This document shows, piece by piece, positions 33,816-44,100 of a stretch of 62,893 nt of DNA. Position 1 is the stretch's first letter. Each line of letters opens with the position of its first letter. The stretch comes from Bryobacterales bacterium (GTDB lineage: Bacteria; Acidobacteriota; Terriglobia; Bryobacterales; UBA6623). Location of the stretch: the NCBI GenBank assembly GCA_028819255.1, contig JAPPMB010000140.1, positions 1 through 62,893 of the forward strand. The letters run 5' to 3'. A model generated the notes under the pieces. The model was not told the DNA's origin. It saw only the letters and a program-made list of their open reading frames with translations, and did not search any database. The translations under genes were made by a program, and so were the position numbers.

Positions 33816-34043
33816 ATGACGCCTGAGGAGGAGGCAGCCAGAGCGCGGTTCGGCTCCGGGCCGGGATTCACGCGCCTGGACCACGGCACTCCGGAAGAGC
33901 AGGCGAGACGGCCCGCCATCGTCGCCACCTTCGACGCAGCCGACCAGGGAGACTACGGTCCTGGGATCGCCCTCGGCATCTTCGCGGCCGGCGCCGCAGA
34001 GGAGATAGTCCTGCGGCCGCCGACTCCGTCGGGATCAAAATGA
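33816..34043 (+). CDS. small hypothetical protein upstream of the zeta-like cassette
   Basis: A 75-residue frame (MTPEEEAARARFGSGPGF to GSK). It is acidic at the start and glycine/alanine-rich later, with no family recognised. It lies immediately upstream of the small partner gene of the zeta-like kinase. The frame opens earlier (33774). It may be a real short gene or remnant; evidence is limited to codon-like composition and position. Confidence 0.3.
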   Translation: MTPEEEAARARFGSGPGFTRLDHGTPEEQARRPAIVATFDAADQGDYGPGIALGIFAAGAAEEIVLRPPTPSGSK

Positions 34044-34083
34044 TGGGATGCACGGCGCTGCGGTCATATGTATACTCAGTGCC

Positions 34084-34287
34084 GTGCACAAGCACGGCGA
34101 GACAGAAGCAGGACCACCCGACATTCCGGGATTCCCGAGAGATTGGCGCGAACAAATCAAAGCACATCTCGCCCAACAGCTAGAGTCTGGCGGGACTCTC
34201 TACGGCATCCGGTCGGACGGTGCCTATATCGCGCGGACCAGCGATGGGGACCGGGTGCTCAGTCTGCCGGACAAGGATTGCGTCTGA
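34084..34287 (+). CDS. small putative antitoxin partner of the zeta-like kinase
   Basis: About 67 residues from GTG 34084 (frame open from 34048). It contains PDIPGFPRDWREQIKAHLAQ, probably helical, followed by a short beta segment (GTLYGIRSDGAYIARTSDG). It ends 18 bases before the kinase gene on the same strand. Size, order and spacing fit an antitoxin, but I do not recognise an epsilon-type family. Function is inferred from position only. Confidence 0.45.
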   Translation: MHKHGETEAGPPDIPGFPRDWREQIKAHLAQQLESGGTLYGIRSDGAYIARTSDGDRVLSLPDKDCV

Positions 34288-34305
34288 TCCCCTCGGCCGG
34301 CACAA

Positions 34306-34884
34306 GTGGCCATGCCCACTCTCCATGTGGTTGCCGGCCCAAACGGGTGCGGCAAGTCCACGCTGACGCGCATGAGCGGTTTCAGCGCCCTTGACGTAAT
34401 CGATCCAGATGCGATTATGCGTCGCTTGGCCTCCGCCAGCCCCGTCCGGGCGGGGCGGGAAGCGTTGCGACTGAGGCGGAAAGCGCTCGGTGCCCACCGG
34501 TCACACTTGGTGGAAACGACCCTCGCCGGGATGGGCATTCTCCGCCATATGGAGGTAGCGAGGAGAAGCGGATATCGGGTCGTCCTGCACTATGTGTCCG
34601 TGGGTTCGCCCGCACTTGCGCTCGATCGTATCCGCAATCGCGTCGCTCTCGGCGGTCATGATGTACCGGAGTCGGATGTGCGACGACGATTTGTCCGGTC
34701 GCAGGCCAACCTTCGGGCAGCAGTCGCCCGGGCGGACGAGGTCGTTCTGTATGACAATACCGATCCCGACCGGCCGTTTCGGGAGATTGCGATGCTTAGG
34801 GGTAGTCACTTGTGGCTTACAGAAGCCGTTCCCGACTGGGCGTTCGCTGCCCTCGCCCAGACGTCCCGGTCGCATCGGCAATGA
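34306..34884 (+). CDS. zeta toxin-like P-loop kinase
   Basis: A 192-residue P-loop protein. The Walker A is AGPNGCGKSTL (about 10-20). There is an Asp in VIDPDAIMRR, and VETTLAG and VLHYVSVGSPALALDRIRNR match zeta-toxin/AAA_33-type kinases. Zeta toxins phosphorylate UDP-N-acetylglucosamine and block wall synthesis; distant relatives phosphorylate other small molecules. The start is GTG 34306 or ATG 34312. The gene appears intact in an otherwise decayed neighbourhood, which suggests selection for the cassette. Confidence 0.72.
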   Translation: MAMPTLHVVAGPNGCGKSTLTRMSGFSALDVIDPDAIMRRLASASPVRAGREALRLRRKALGAHRSHLVETTLAGMGILRHMEVARRSGYRVVLHYVSVGSPALALDRIRNRVALGGHDVPESDVRRRFVRSQANLRAAVARADEVVLYDNTDPDRPFREIAMLRGSHLWLTEAVPDWAFAALAQTSRSHRQ

Positions 34885-35171
34885 TCCGCGGACCGATTTC
34901 TTCTTGAGCGACTTGCGTGCATGGAAGCGCCATATGGCTGGCAGCGCGTGGCGCAGGACTACCGCTTGGGAGCGGGCAATCGTTCAATGTGCGCTCTTAC
35001 CCCCGAATCGAGCGAAACACAAACGCCTTGATCCCTAGTGGAGTCTGTCGGTCCGATCCCCTGCGTGCAATCGACGCGTCCTCGTTCCGACAGAGGATCA
35101 TCCAGTTCTGTTGACCCGCGTCAAACGAGTCTTGAGTCGCGAGCAACCAGCGGCCCAGTGCAATCGGTCGG
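34885..35171. other. intergenic containing dispersed repeat B
   Basis: No gene seen. It holds the 66-bp repeat B at 35066-35131 and the end of the DUF4143 pseudogene on the minus strand. Confidence 0.4.
35066..35131 (+). repeat. 66-bp dispersed repeat, copy B
   Basis: Second copy of the repeat at 33244-33309, same orientation, same TTGAC-CCGC-GTCAA core. The distance between copies is about 1.8 kb. Confidence 0.6.
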
Positions 35172-36382
35172 TCACTCGCGACGCCTGGCATAACGAGCGG
35201 ATGGATCCGGCAGACCCATCAGGTTCGCCAGATCGGGAGTGTCGCAGACCGTAATTCGAAGATTCCGAATACAGGTGTCGTAGTGGCGCTTCGCGGCCGG
35301 CGAGACGACGTAGTTGCGTCTTTTGGCGTAGGAAGCCCGAAACACACCGATCCCCGAAGAGTCCAGGCGGTCCGGGTTGATCGTGCATTCCACGACGTCG
35401 ACCCGGTCGCGGTCCTTGCGGACGACGAAATCCACTTCCCTGCCCGACTTGTTCCTCCAATACAAGACGTTCTGATCGCCGAACAGACCGCGCAGTGTGT
35501 CGAGGACCAAGTGTTCTCACAGCACGCCTCGGTCCTCGGGCCTGAGGTGGGTCCACCCCTTCTCAAAGCAGACGAATCCGGTGTCGAATCCGAAGCCCTT
35601 GGCTCGTGCAACGACTTCGCGCTCTCCGCCGCCGTGCTAGGGCCGGAGCAGATGCATCACATGTGTTATCTCCATGGCTTCGATGTACGACCTGACAGTC
35701 GGACGACTCAATCCGCACAGCCCCGCGAGCCGCGTCAGGCCAATTTGGCCGCCGCTCTGGGCGAAGCATGAGACGGAAGAGCGCCTGGAAGCCGTGGCGG
35801 TTTCGCATACGGAACAGCTCACAGGATGTCGCGCGCGTAGAAGCTGTCGATCCATTCCATGAAGAAGTCGGGAGGAAGTTCTTCGGCAAGCAGCGCCTGC
35901 GGAAGTCCGCCATGCAACAGACGGCGGTCAAGGTCCGCTCGATCCAGCCAGTTCGTGCATTCCTCCCACAGAACGGGCTGCAGGTGGACCGACCGCTTTC
36001 GGCCAGTTAGAGAATCCCTGAACTTGTGTGTCACAGCTAGCGTCGAAGAACCTGTCGCCAGAACCTTCAACGATGGATACTCGTCCGCCACGACCTTGAG
36101 CAGTAGGCTCCGATCATCTATGCGATGCACCTCATCCAACACCAACATGGTCCCAGGCCGCCGACGGTCCAGAAACAACTCGAAATCACGCAGCAGTCGC
36201 CTTTTGGAAGGCAGATCGCAGTTCATGTCGGCCGCATCCGGAAGCATGCGGGCGAGTGTGGTCTTGCCCACCCGACGAACGCCTGAGAGCCAGACGATTG
36301 GGCGATCCGCCCAAGCCCGATTGAGTCGATCCAGCCACAGATCGCGACTTACTGGCGTCGTACTTGCCAAGAAGACGGCCAC
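35172..36382 (-). pseudogene. AAA ATPase with DUF4143 domain, pseudogene
   Basis: Remains of an archaeal-type ATPase/DUF4143 protein. The N-terminal half is intact from 36382: WLSGVRRVGKTTLARM (Walker A), MLVLDEVHRIDD (Walker B), VLATGSSTLAV (sensor). A frameshift follows after SFYARDIL near 35820 and a second near 35770. The DUF4143 domain then reads IGLTRLAGLCGLSRPTVRSY, with an in-frame TAG after HVMHLLRP and a TGA before HLVLDTLRGLFGDQ. The nuclease-like end VLYWRNKSGREVDFVV is intact. There are two frameshifts and two nonsense codons. Family members are often mobile, defence-like or toxin-like ATPases. Confidence 0.78.
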
Positions 36383-37154
36383 TTGGAAAATATGGTTTCC
36401 GAAATAGATGGTTTACCTGCTATCCGAATGCCTCCGATTTCTGCATGATCCCGGGTTGATTCCATCACCGGCCGGCACCAGGCGCGTGCCAGCCCGCGTG
36501 CCCACATGCCTAGAGAAGACACTCCCGACAGCAGTCGAATCTGGCGAAGTCGTCCACGGACAACGCAAGCTAGCATCGGATCCTGAGAAACTTTAGGCGA
36601 TGCTGGAGGAAATAATTCATGTAAAACTTTAAGTCCATGAGTCTTACCTCATTAACACACTATACATTTAGTCATCCCGAATGTCCGACACCATCAGGCA
36701 GACCGACGGAATCGCCAGCAATCTCGCGGAGCCCGCACCGGGGCTGAGAATCAGCCCACCCTGAGATCGGCGCGACTCACGGACGCAAGAGCGCGGACAA
36801 CGGGAAACTAGTATATGTGATACATTCAATAGCGTATACAAACCTCTCATTGATATACTCTTATCAATCTATGTATCTGGATTCTGGGGGTTGCATGACC
36901 TTGCTGTGCCCCAAGGTCGCAAGTCGTACCGTCTGCCGGGTCCAGGGGTGATGAACGCAGGAACGGAGACATCCATCCTTGGAGGCAACACGATTCCGCA
37001 CCGAGGGCGTAGCCACACGTCAGGTGTTGGGACGCGAAAGGGAGTCTGCACGCTGTCGGGCGAACTGAGCCGTTGCAAACCCGTCCGCCGTGATATGTTC
37101 CGGAATTGCACGTGGCACTGTGAGACAGGGGCATCCAACTCTCAGTCACGGATC
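36383..37154. other. AT-rich intergenic of the decayed island
   Basis: About 770 bases without a gene that I can support. The AT content rises between 36590 and 36890. This part contains a perfect inverted repeat ATTGATA-(6)-TATCAAT at 36849-36868 and several TATAC/GTATAC words, suggesting a regulatory region or an old element end. Confidence 0.45.
36849..36868. promoter_or_regulatory. perfect inverted repeat, possible operator
   Basis: ATTGATA at 36849-36855 and TATCAAT at 36862-36868 are separated by six bases. It lies about 290 bases upstream of the type ISP pseudogene start, in an AT-rich tract. It may have been an operator or promoter of that system; binding protein unknown. Confidence 0.3.
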
Positions 37155-38944
37155 ATGGCCGGACCCAAAGGGAAGCTGATAGCTGCGGTGGAAGAGTACT
37201 TCGGTACCGTCCGCCAAGTGCGTGCATCCGGCGGCGGGACTGAGGACCGGTCCTGCTACCCCGCTGTGGGAGGCCTCCTCCGCAAGCTTGGACAGATGCT
37301 CAAACCCAAGGTCTACTGCGTTCTCGAGGCGGCCGACCAGGGCGTCGGCCATCCGGACTCTTCCCTTCCCTCTACACGGCGAATTTGGTCCAGAGGGGCC
37401 GCCCCAAGGGCGGACAGGTGCCGGAGCGTGGCGTCGTCGAGGTGAACGGGGCGGGCGACGATGCTTGGCTCACGGCCGAGTCGAATCAAGTGACCCGCTA
37501 TTGGGGCCGCTACAAGTCACCCAAGTGGGCACCGCCCGCCACACCGGTGCGCAAGCCGGACCACGAACCCGTCGAATCCTTCGCGTTCCGGCACTTGTGG
37601 GGACAGGCCAAACCGGCGGAGTTGATCGCCACGGCTGAGGTGGAACCGGATGGGCTGTACTTCGAGGTCGAACCGCTGCTGCCGCTGGGCCTGCCGTTTG
37701 TGGAGACGGCGGTGAGCCCCGACTGGTTCGACCGGCCCGCTCTGCCTGACCTGTTTCCAGTCTCCTTTCCGGGCGTCAAGACGAGCCGCGACGGGTTTCT
37801 CGTGGACACCGATCTCGACCGCCTCCGGGCGCGTGTCGGCGAGTACTTCGACCCGGCATTGAGGCCCGAGGAGATCGCACGGCGCTATCCGAGGGTCATG
37901 AAGTCCACGGCGCGCTTCGACGCGCCCGCCGTGCGTGATGTGCTGCTGAAGCGCGGCGGGCCGGACGAGTCCGGGTTCGCCTACCGGCCCTTCGACATCC
38001 GATGGCTCTACTGGGAGGAAGGATACGAAGCTGCTCGACGAGAAGCGGGCCGACTACAGGCCCCACGCGTTCGAGGGCAATCTGTGGCTCGAAGCCCGCG
38101 AGCGCGAGGCCGAGGAGGAGTTCTCAGGCGGATCCTTGGTCGTCGACCTCGCGGACAACTTCGGAAACGGACTGTCGAGCTGGTTTCCGTCGTTGCTGCT
38201 TGACGATGGAATGGCATCTGGCGGGCGTGAAGGACGCCGTGCCATCCTCACGGATCGAGCGGAGAGGTTTCTCGACCGCCTTGGCCTTGGAGTCGAAGAC
38301 CTGTTCCATCACGTCCTTGCACACTGCATGATCCCGGGTATCGAGGGGCCAACGCGGGTGCGCTGCAATTGGAATGGCCGCGCTTCCCGCTTCCGGGCTG
38401 GCCGGACGGCACGGCCCATGGTGGCGCCAACGAACTCGCCCAGTCGGCAGCGCACAGACGCTCATTGGCTGCACTGCTAGATTCCGGGACGGCGGTTCCG
38501 GGCGTCGCCCAAGCGCCGCTGCGGCCCGAGATCGCCGCCATCGCCATTCCGACCGGTCGAGCGGGTCGAAACATGCCAGGCGACGATTTTGCGGTCACCG
38601 CCGGGTGGGGGTATTCGTGGCGGGGCGATGCGGTGATGCCCGGGCGGGGCCGCAATGTTGAACGGACGTACGTGCCGAAGGAATCCAGGGCCATGGGGCA
38701 CGCGTTGACGGTGCTCGGCGGCACGACCCTCGATGTTCACCTGAACGGGGAAGCCTTCTGGCGCAACGTCCGAGCGGGTGTCTGGGCCTACAGGCTCGTC
38801 GGATACCTAGTGCTCGAGAAGTGGCTGTCTTACCGGGAGCGCAAAGTGCTCCGCCGGAACCTTCGGGCCGGGGAGGTTCGGCACTTCGCGGATGCTGCAC
38901 GCCAAATCGCCGCCCTGCTGATGGCATCATCCTCCGGCAACTGA
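37155..38944 (+). pseudogene. type ISP restriction-modification enzyme pseudogene (methylase core deleted)
   Basis: Remains of a large single-chain restriction-modification enzyme. N-terminal nuclease part: LIAAVEEYFGTVRQVRASGG, LGQMLKPKVYCVLEA, then a frameshift near 37360 and VPERGVVEVNGAGDDAWLTA (a nuclease motif with VEVK changed to VEVN). After VTRYWGRY near 37510 the sequence jumps directly to the C-terminal target-recognition part (FRHLWGQAKPAELIATAEV, SGFAYRPFDIRWLYWE). The helicase and N6-adenine methylase motifs are therefore missing. Further frameshifts occur near 38025 (then KLLDEKRADYRPHAFEGNLW) and 38310 (then GALQLEWPRFPLPGWPDG). The end KKWLSYRER-like EKWLSYRERKVLRR is present. 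About 600 of the usual 1,000-1,500 codons survive. Confidence 0.8.
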
Positions 38945-39818
38945 TACGGCGACCTGACGCAGGAACGCCGTGCCAAGAGGCAGGGGGCGATCCCGGCTGC
39001 GGTTTCCGCAGGTGCGCGGTCATCCGGGGGGATCGACGGGGGTTGCGGCCGCACCTCGCCAGCCTCCCCATGTAATGCATGGGGGCGCTGCCTCACGACA
39101 CGCGACCGGTCACGGGCCAGTGCCTAATGACCGGCTCCACGTGCCGGCGCTCACTTGCCGGAGAAGCAGCGGGATCTAGGGAATGCAGCACCAACGACAG
39201 GTGGAGCCTAGCGGCCAAGTCTCCCGCGCCAACTTGGCAACAATGTGTCCCGCCTGGATGATTCGTCTGGCGCACGGGGGCGGAACTAGCCGGCCATCAA
39301 CCCGTTCCTCTTGGGCTTCGTCTGAGGGCCGGTAAGTCCGGATCCTACTGCTGCCTATCTGGAACTGAGCCTCAAGCAGGCCAGGAGTCCTTCGGGACCT
39401 CCAGCACCGTCCCGACCCGCTTGGACGATGCGTCGCCGCCGCCATCAGTGGCGACCCGTCCTAGGGCCTGCCCCGAGAGTGCCGTAACTCTGAGAACGGA
39501 TCAGTCACTCGGGGAACAGACTGGATCGCACCGTGGCCAGTCCGGTCCCGGGAGAAGGACGATATCAGCCTCCACGGCATTGACAATTGCAACTCGCTGT
39601 CGGTCAGGGCGGTATAGTCCACAGGCTCGGTATACGGTCTCTCTTTGCCGCGTAGCTGTCGGCCGGCAGCCGAGCCAGGCGGACGTTGACAACGATTTGA
39701 TGCCTTGCTACGATCCGGTGCATCGTCAGTTCGAAGGGCTGCGGGCTCTCTGGCAGTATCGGTAGTTGGCTGTTCGGACAGTTTTTGGGACCATCGCTCA
39801 CGGGAACGGGAGGTTGTG
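38945..39818. other. unassigned region of 870 bases
   Basis: No open frame here has recognisable motifs or a convincing start. It probably contains decayed sequence at the right edge of the restriction-modification island. I see no tandem repeat or RNA gene. Confidence 0.35.
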
Positions 39819-40625
39819 ATGACTCGATTCACTCACACAGGATTGTTCACATGTATTATGGCGGCAGTCCTAGTCGGACAAGAGCACGGTTTTCCGAAGG
39901 AAGGACCTACGCAGTTGGCGGTCGAAGATGTCGTCGCGTTGGTGGAAGTGGGATTGAGTGAGGACGTCATCATTGAAAAACTGAAGCAAAATGCGACGGC
40001 TTTCGACTTGAGCATCGATCATCTTTTGGAACTCAAGACGGTGGGAGTGAGTTCAGAAATCATCAAGACTATGATGAATCCATCCATTGGCACTGACGCG
40101 ACCGCGGCCGGCTCTGGAGCAGAGGCCAAGGATCCAAACTGGCCGTCAGAAATTCCTGACGAACTAGGTCTTTACACCAAGGTCAACGGGAGAATCACGC
40201 AGCTGGAACCGGAAGTCGTCTCGTGGAAGGCACGAGGAAAACTCATGGCTGTTGCCACAAGAGCGTTCGCAGGTGCTCACAAGAACGGGGTGGTGAGAGG
40301 CCGCAATAGCCGCTACCAGGTATCGATGCCCTTGGAATTGTTCATTGTCGTACCGGAAGGCACCTCGGCTAATGAATATCAGTGTGTAAGCATGCGACAG
40401 AAAGAAAAGCAGCGTGAATTCCGGATCATAACAGCTGGTATTGTGAAGGCAGGCACGGCCGACAAGAACTTCGTCTTCTTTAACGCTGAGAAAGTCGCTT
40501 CGCGCCTCTACCGGATCCAACTGACGCAGCTTGCACCTGGCGAGTACGGATTCGTTCCGCCGGGCGCGGCTCTGCATTCGAGTCCCGGCTCGGTCGGGAA
40601 GATTTACGGCTTTGGAGTGGAGTGA
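39819..40625 (+). CDS. secreted hypothetical protein with N-terminal helical repeat motif
   Basis: A 268-residue exported protein. The ATG at 39819 follows GGGAGG and gives a signal peptide (MTRFTHTGLFTCIMAAVLVG). The next 60 residues (VEDVVALVEVGLSEDVIIEK ... VGVSSEIIKTMM) form a helical module seen in many Acidobacteria secreted proteins (pattern VVxLVxxGLSxDxIIxKI...GVSxxIIxxMM). The remainder is beta-rich with no known domain; GLYTKVNGRITQLEPEVVSW begins it and ALHSSPGSVGKIYGFGVE ends it. No cysteines are obvious. Function unknown. Confidence 0.65.
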   Translation: MTRFTHTGLFTCIMAAVLVGQEHGFPKEGPTQLAVEDVVALVEVGLSEDVIIEKLKQNATAFDLSIDHLLELKTVGVSSEIIKTMMNPSIGTDATAAGSGAEAKDPNWPSEIPDELGLYTKVNGRITQLEPEVVSWKARGKLMAVATRAFAGAHKNGVVRGRNSRYQVSMPLELFIVVPEGTSANEYQCVSMRQKEKQREFRIITAGIVKAGTADKNFVFFNAEKVASRLYRIQLTQLAPGEYGFVPPGAALHSSPGSVGKIYGFGVE

Positions 40626-40779
40626 AAGCCGTTTCCCGGATCCACGGTCACGCAACGCTAGGCGGGCGATCCGGAGTGGGGAGAAGTAGCGGCGGCCGGC
40701 GGCGGCAAGCAGTTGCGGCTCAAGACAGGAGCGGAGAGCTAGGCGCCGCACTCGGCCCGTGCGGCCAGTACTACAGCGT

Positions 40780-40915
40780 CGAGCGGCTCGCACCCAGCGG
40801 CCGCCACGCAATTGCACTTGGCTGACCAACGCGGCGATCTCGATCATCGGCTGCCGGTCCGCGTTCCGCTGGGTGTCGGAGTCCAACCGCCGCTACCCGG
40901 CCCGGGAGAAGGGTC
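40780..40915 (+). pseudogene. ISAs1-family transposase C-terminal fragment, second copy
   Basis: The plus-strand frame RTQRPPRNCTWLTNAAISII continues to FRWVSESNRRYP. It matches the segment ACLTNTAISTIGCQPRFR of the remnant at 1.4 kb, with about 80% nucleotide identity over 70 bases. Only the extreme C-terminal end remains. The rest of the 40626-41124 gap shows no other recognisable gene. Confidence 0.5.
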
Positions 40916-41124
40916 CCGCCTGGCCAGGCGGAGCACGATCGGGGTGTCGGCGCTTGCGCCCGAGCCGTCGACGCCGCCCGGGGTGGCTGCCCGGGGCCCT
41001 CGGGGCCGTCCCCAGCGACTGCGCGGGACTTGGAAGCGGGCATCAACCTCTCCGAGACCGCCTCAATCAGGACTGGAAACTGTGTCTGAGCCGGACCCGG
41101 ACCGCGATTCCCCGCAGCCGTGCG

Positions 41125-44100
41125 TCAGAACTCCACTCGAAGCGAGAACTGGATCTGCCTGCCAGTCGAACCAACGAGGATCCCGCCGATGCGACCGAAG
41201 TCCCCGCGCCCGTGCACGGTTCCGGGATTGCGGAAATTGGGGCGGTTGATGATGTTGAACAGGTCCGTCCGGAATTGCATCCGTACGCGCTCGGTGAAAT
41301 CGAACCATTTGTGAGCGGAGATGTCCAGACCGAGGAAGCCCGGGCCGCAGCAGAGGGTTCGCGGGGAGTCCCCGAAGACCCCTACACCGGGACTTTCGAA
41401 CGCCGAGGTGTCGAAGAACTCGCCGAGGAACTCGGAACGCGAACGCCCTCCCGGCAGCTTGGGCTCGCCGACCAGATTGGGACGTTGCGAATGCGAGAAG
41501 GTGTTGCTGCGATTGGTCCGCTCGATGATGCCGTAGGGAATCCCGGACCGCAGTTCGGTGATCGTGCCGACGCCCCACCCGCCGATGATCTGATTGAGCA
41601 CGGCGTTGCCGATCTCGACTGCCCTTCCTTTCCCGAGCGGGAGATCGTATACGATGCTCGTGATGAAGCGATGCGGCGTGTGATTGCCGGAATACGCCTT
41701 GTCCAAATGGCGCAACTCGATGTGCTGATAGCCGTTCCCGGCCCCGCCGGCCAGTTCCGTCGCGGCTTCGACGTCATCCTTGAACACCGACCAGGTGTAG
41801 TTCATCAAATAGCTCAAGCCACCCGAATACCGCTTCTCGAGCTTTGTGTTCAGCGCGTGATAGCTCGAATTGCCGAAGTCCGGATAGACCAGATTGACGT
41901 TGTTGAACTGCGGGTAGGGCCGCAGCGACTGGTCCTGTCTCTCCGGGCCGCGGCCGTTTGCGAGCGGAATCATATTGATGTTCAGGATGTTGGAGCTCAA
42001 TTGATGGCCGACGTTACCGAGGTACGAAATCTCGAAGACGCTGTTTCCGCGAAGCTGCTTCTGGACTGTTAGGTTCCATTGGTGCGAGTACCCGTTGCTG
42101 TGGTTGTCTTGCAGGAATTCCGGCGAGAAGCGCGGACGGGACCCTAGCGGCACCGCACCGAACGAGTGGTCCAGAGCCGCCCCGGGAGGGGGAGGCGGGA
42201 GACCGTCCTGGAAACGAAACGCGGGAGTGAAGCCGCCGTCGGGTGAGGAAAACGACGCGAGCTTGCTGAATCCAGCGCTGAATCGCGTCGCTACCTGGCT
42301 GATGTAGATCGGGTAGTAGACGACGCCGTACCCTCCCCGTACGACGAGATCGTCCCGAGGACGGTACGCGAAGCCGAAGCGAGGTCCGAGATTGTTGCGA
42401 TCGAAGTCGTGCGAGTACTTGTCGTAGCCGTCACGCCCGGCGAACGTCACGATTCCAGGCGTGCCCGAAACGGGATTGGTCGGCTTGATGTCGAATCCGC
42501 TCTGCTGGTTGTCCTGCTCCCATCGGGGCGAGTCCATCGACCAGCGGAGCCCGAGATTGAGAGTCAGGTTCGGCGCGACCTTCCAGTCGTCCTGGACAAA
42601 TCCGGCGACGTAGTCGGTTCGAGGATGGATCGGGTCGTTGTCAAGCAGCGTCGCTCCGGTTGTCCAACCCAGCAGCAGGGAGGCCAAGCCGTCGCCGGTG
42701 GCCCGGTCATTGAAGTTGAAGAACCCGCCGGCCCGCTGGTTGTGCTCGTCCCGGAACTTCGAGTAGCGGAAGTTGAAGCCCAGCTTGATCTGGTGGCTGT
42801 CCTTGATCCAGGTGAGGTTGTTGATGGCCTGGATCGTCTTGACGATCGGAACGACCCGCTCGTGGTTTCCCGCGCCGATGCGCGTGAGTCCGGCGGGGAA
42901 GACGCTGGCGAGGAACGAGGGATCGACGCCCTGGACGCCCAGGTCGCCGTTCTTGCCTGACTGCCAGCCGAACGACCGGTTGATGTGCTGCCGATTGCCC
43001 CAGTTGTACCGGAAGTCGTTGATCAATGCGGGCGAGAAGTTGTGGACCCAGGCGATCGTCACCTGATCGTGGTCGTTGTTGATGTTGGCGGCGTTGGGGT
43101 CCGCCACCTCGACCGGGAACCTCGGCAGGTTCACCGCGACATTTGGGGAGGCCGTATAGCGCCCGAAGATCCGGTCGCTCGGGCCGAAGTAGTGGTCCAC
43201 GCGCGTGGTGTAGACGTTCTGGTCCAGCGGGTTGGAGACGTTGAAGAGATAGTTGTCCCTGGGGCGGCGGGTGATGTCGTTCCCCGTACGGTTGGGCTTC
43301 GGATAGAATCCGGCGAACTCTCGCCCAAGCGGATCCATGCGCGCCTGCGGAATCATGTGATTCGGGAACGGCTCTCCTGTCAGGGGGTCAAGAATGGCCG
43401 TGTCAACCCGGTTGGAGAAATCCCCCTGCACCTCGGGCGGATGGGGAATGTCGTCGCTCGAGAATGTCCGCCCCGTCCTGCGCCGAGCGCCCTCCCAGTT
43501 GAAGAAGAAGAAAGTCTTGTCCTTCCGTACGGGACCCCCGATCGAAACGCCGAAGATGTTGTAGCGCAAGGGCGCCTTGCCGGCGGCGAAGAAGGTTCGT
43601 GCGTCGAGAGCGTCGTTTCGCAGGAACTCGTAGGCGGCTCCGTGGAACTCATTCGTTCCCGAGCGAGTCGTCATCAGGATGAATCCTCCGCCGGTCCTGC
43701 CGTACTCGGCTGAAAGGTTGTTGATCTCGACCTTGAACTCCTGCAGCGACTCCGAGGTGGGGTTCAGTCCGAGCTGCGCGATGCCGATCGTGGAGTTCTG
43801 AACGGACGTGCCGTCGAGTTGCCACATCTGGTTCCGCGAGCGCCCGCCGGCCATCGAGAAGAACGGCAGCTGCTCGCCGCCGGCCCCTTCGTTGCGGAAC
43901 ACGACCGTGCCCGTGAGCCGGACCAGCGACGCCGCGCGACGGCTCTCCACGGGCATGTTCATCACCGTCGTCCTCTCAATCAGCTGGCCCACTGTGGACG
44001 TTTCCGCTTGCAGCAGAGGCGCCGCAGCCTCGACAGTCACGGTTTCCGTGACGTCGCCGAGTTCAAGCTGCACGTCGACGGTCCTGACCGTGCTGGTTTC

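Noticed and set aside
33244..35131. Possible CRISPR from the repeated 66-bp unit
   Set aside because: Only two diverged copies 1.8 kb apart; no regular spacer structure. No CRISPR array was seen anywhere in the window.
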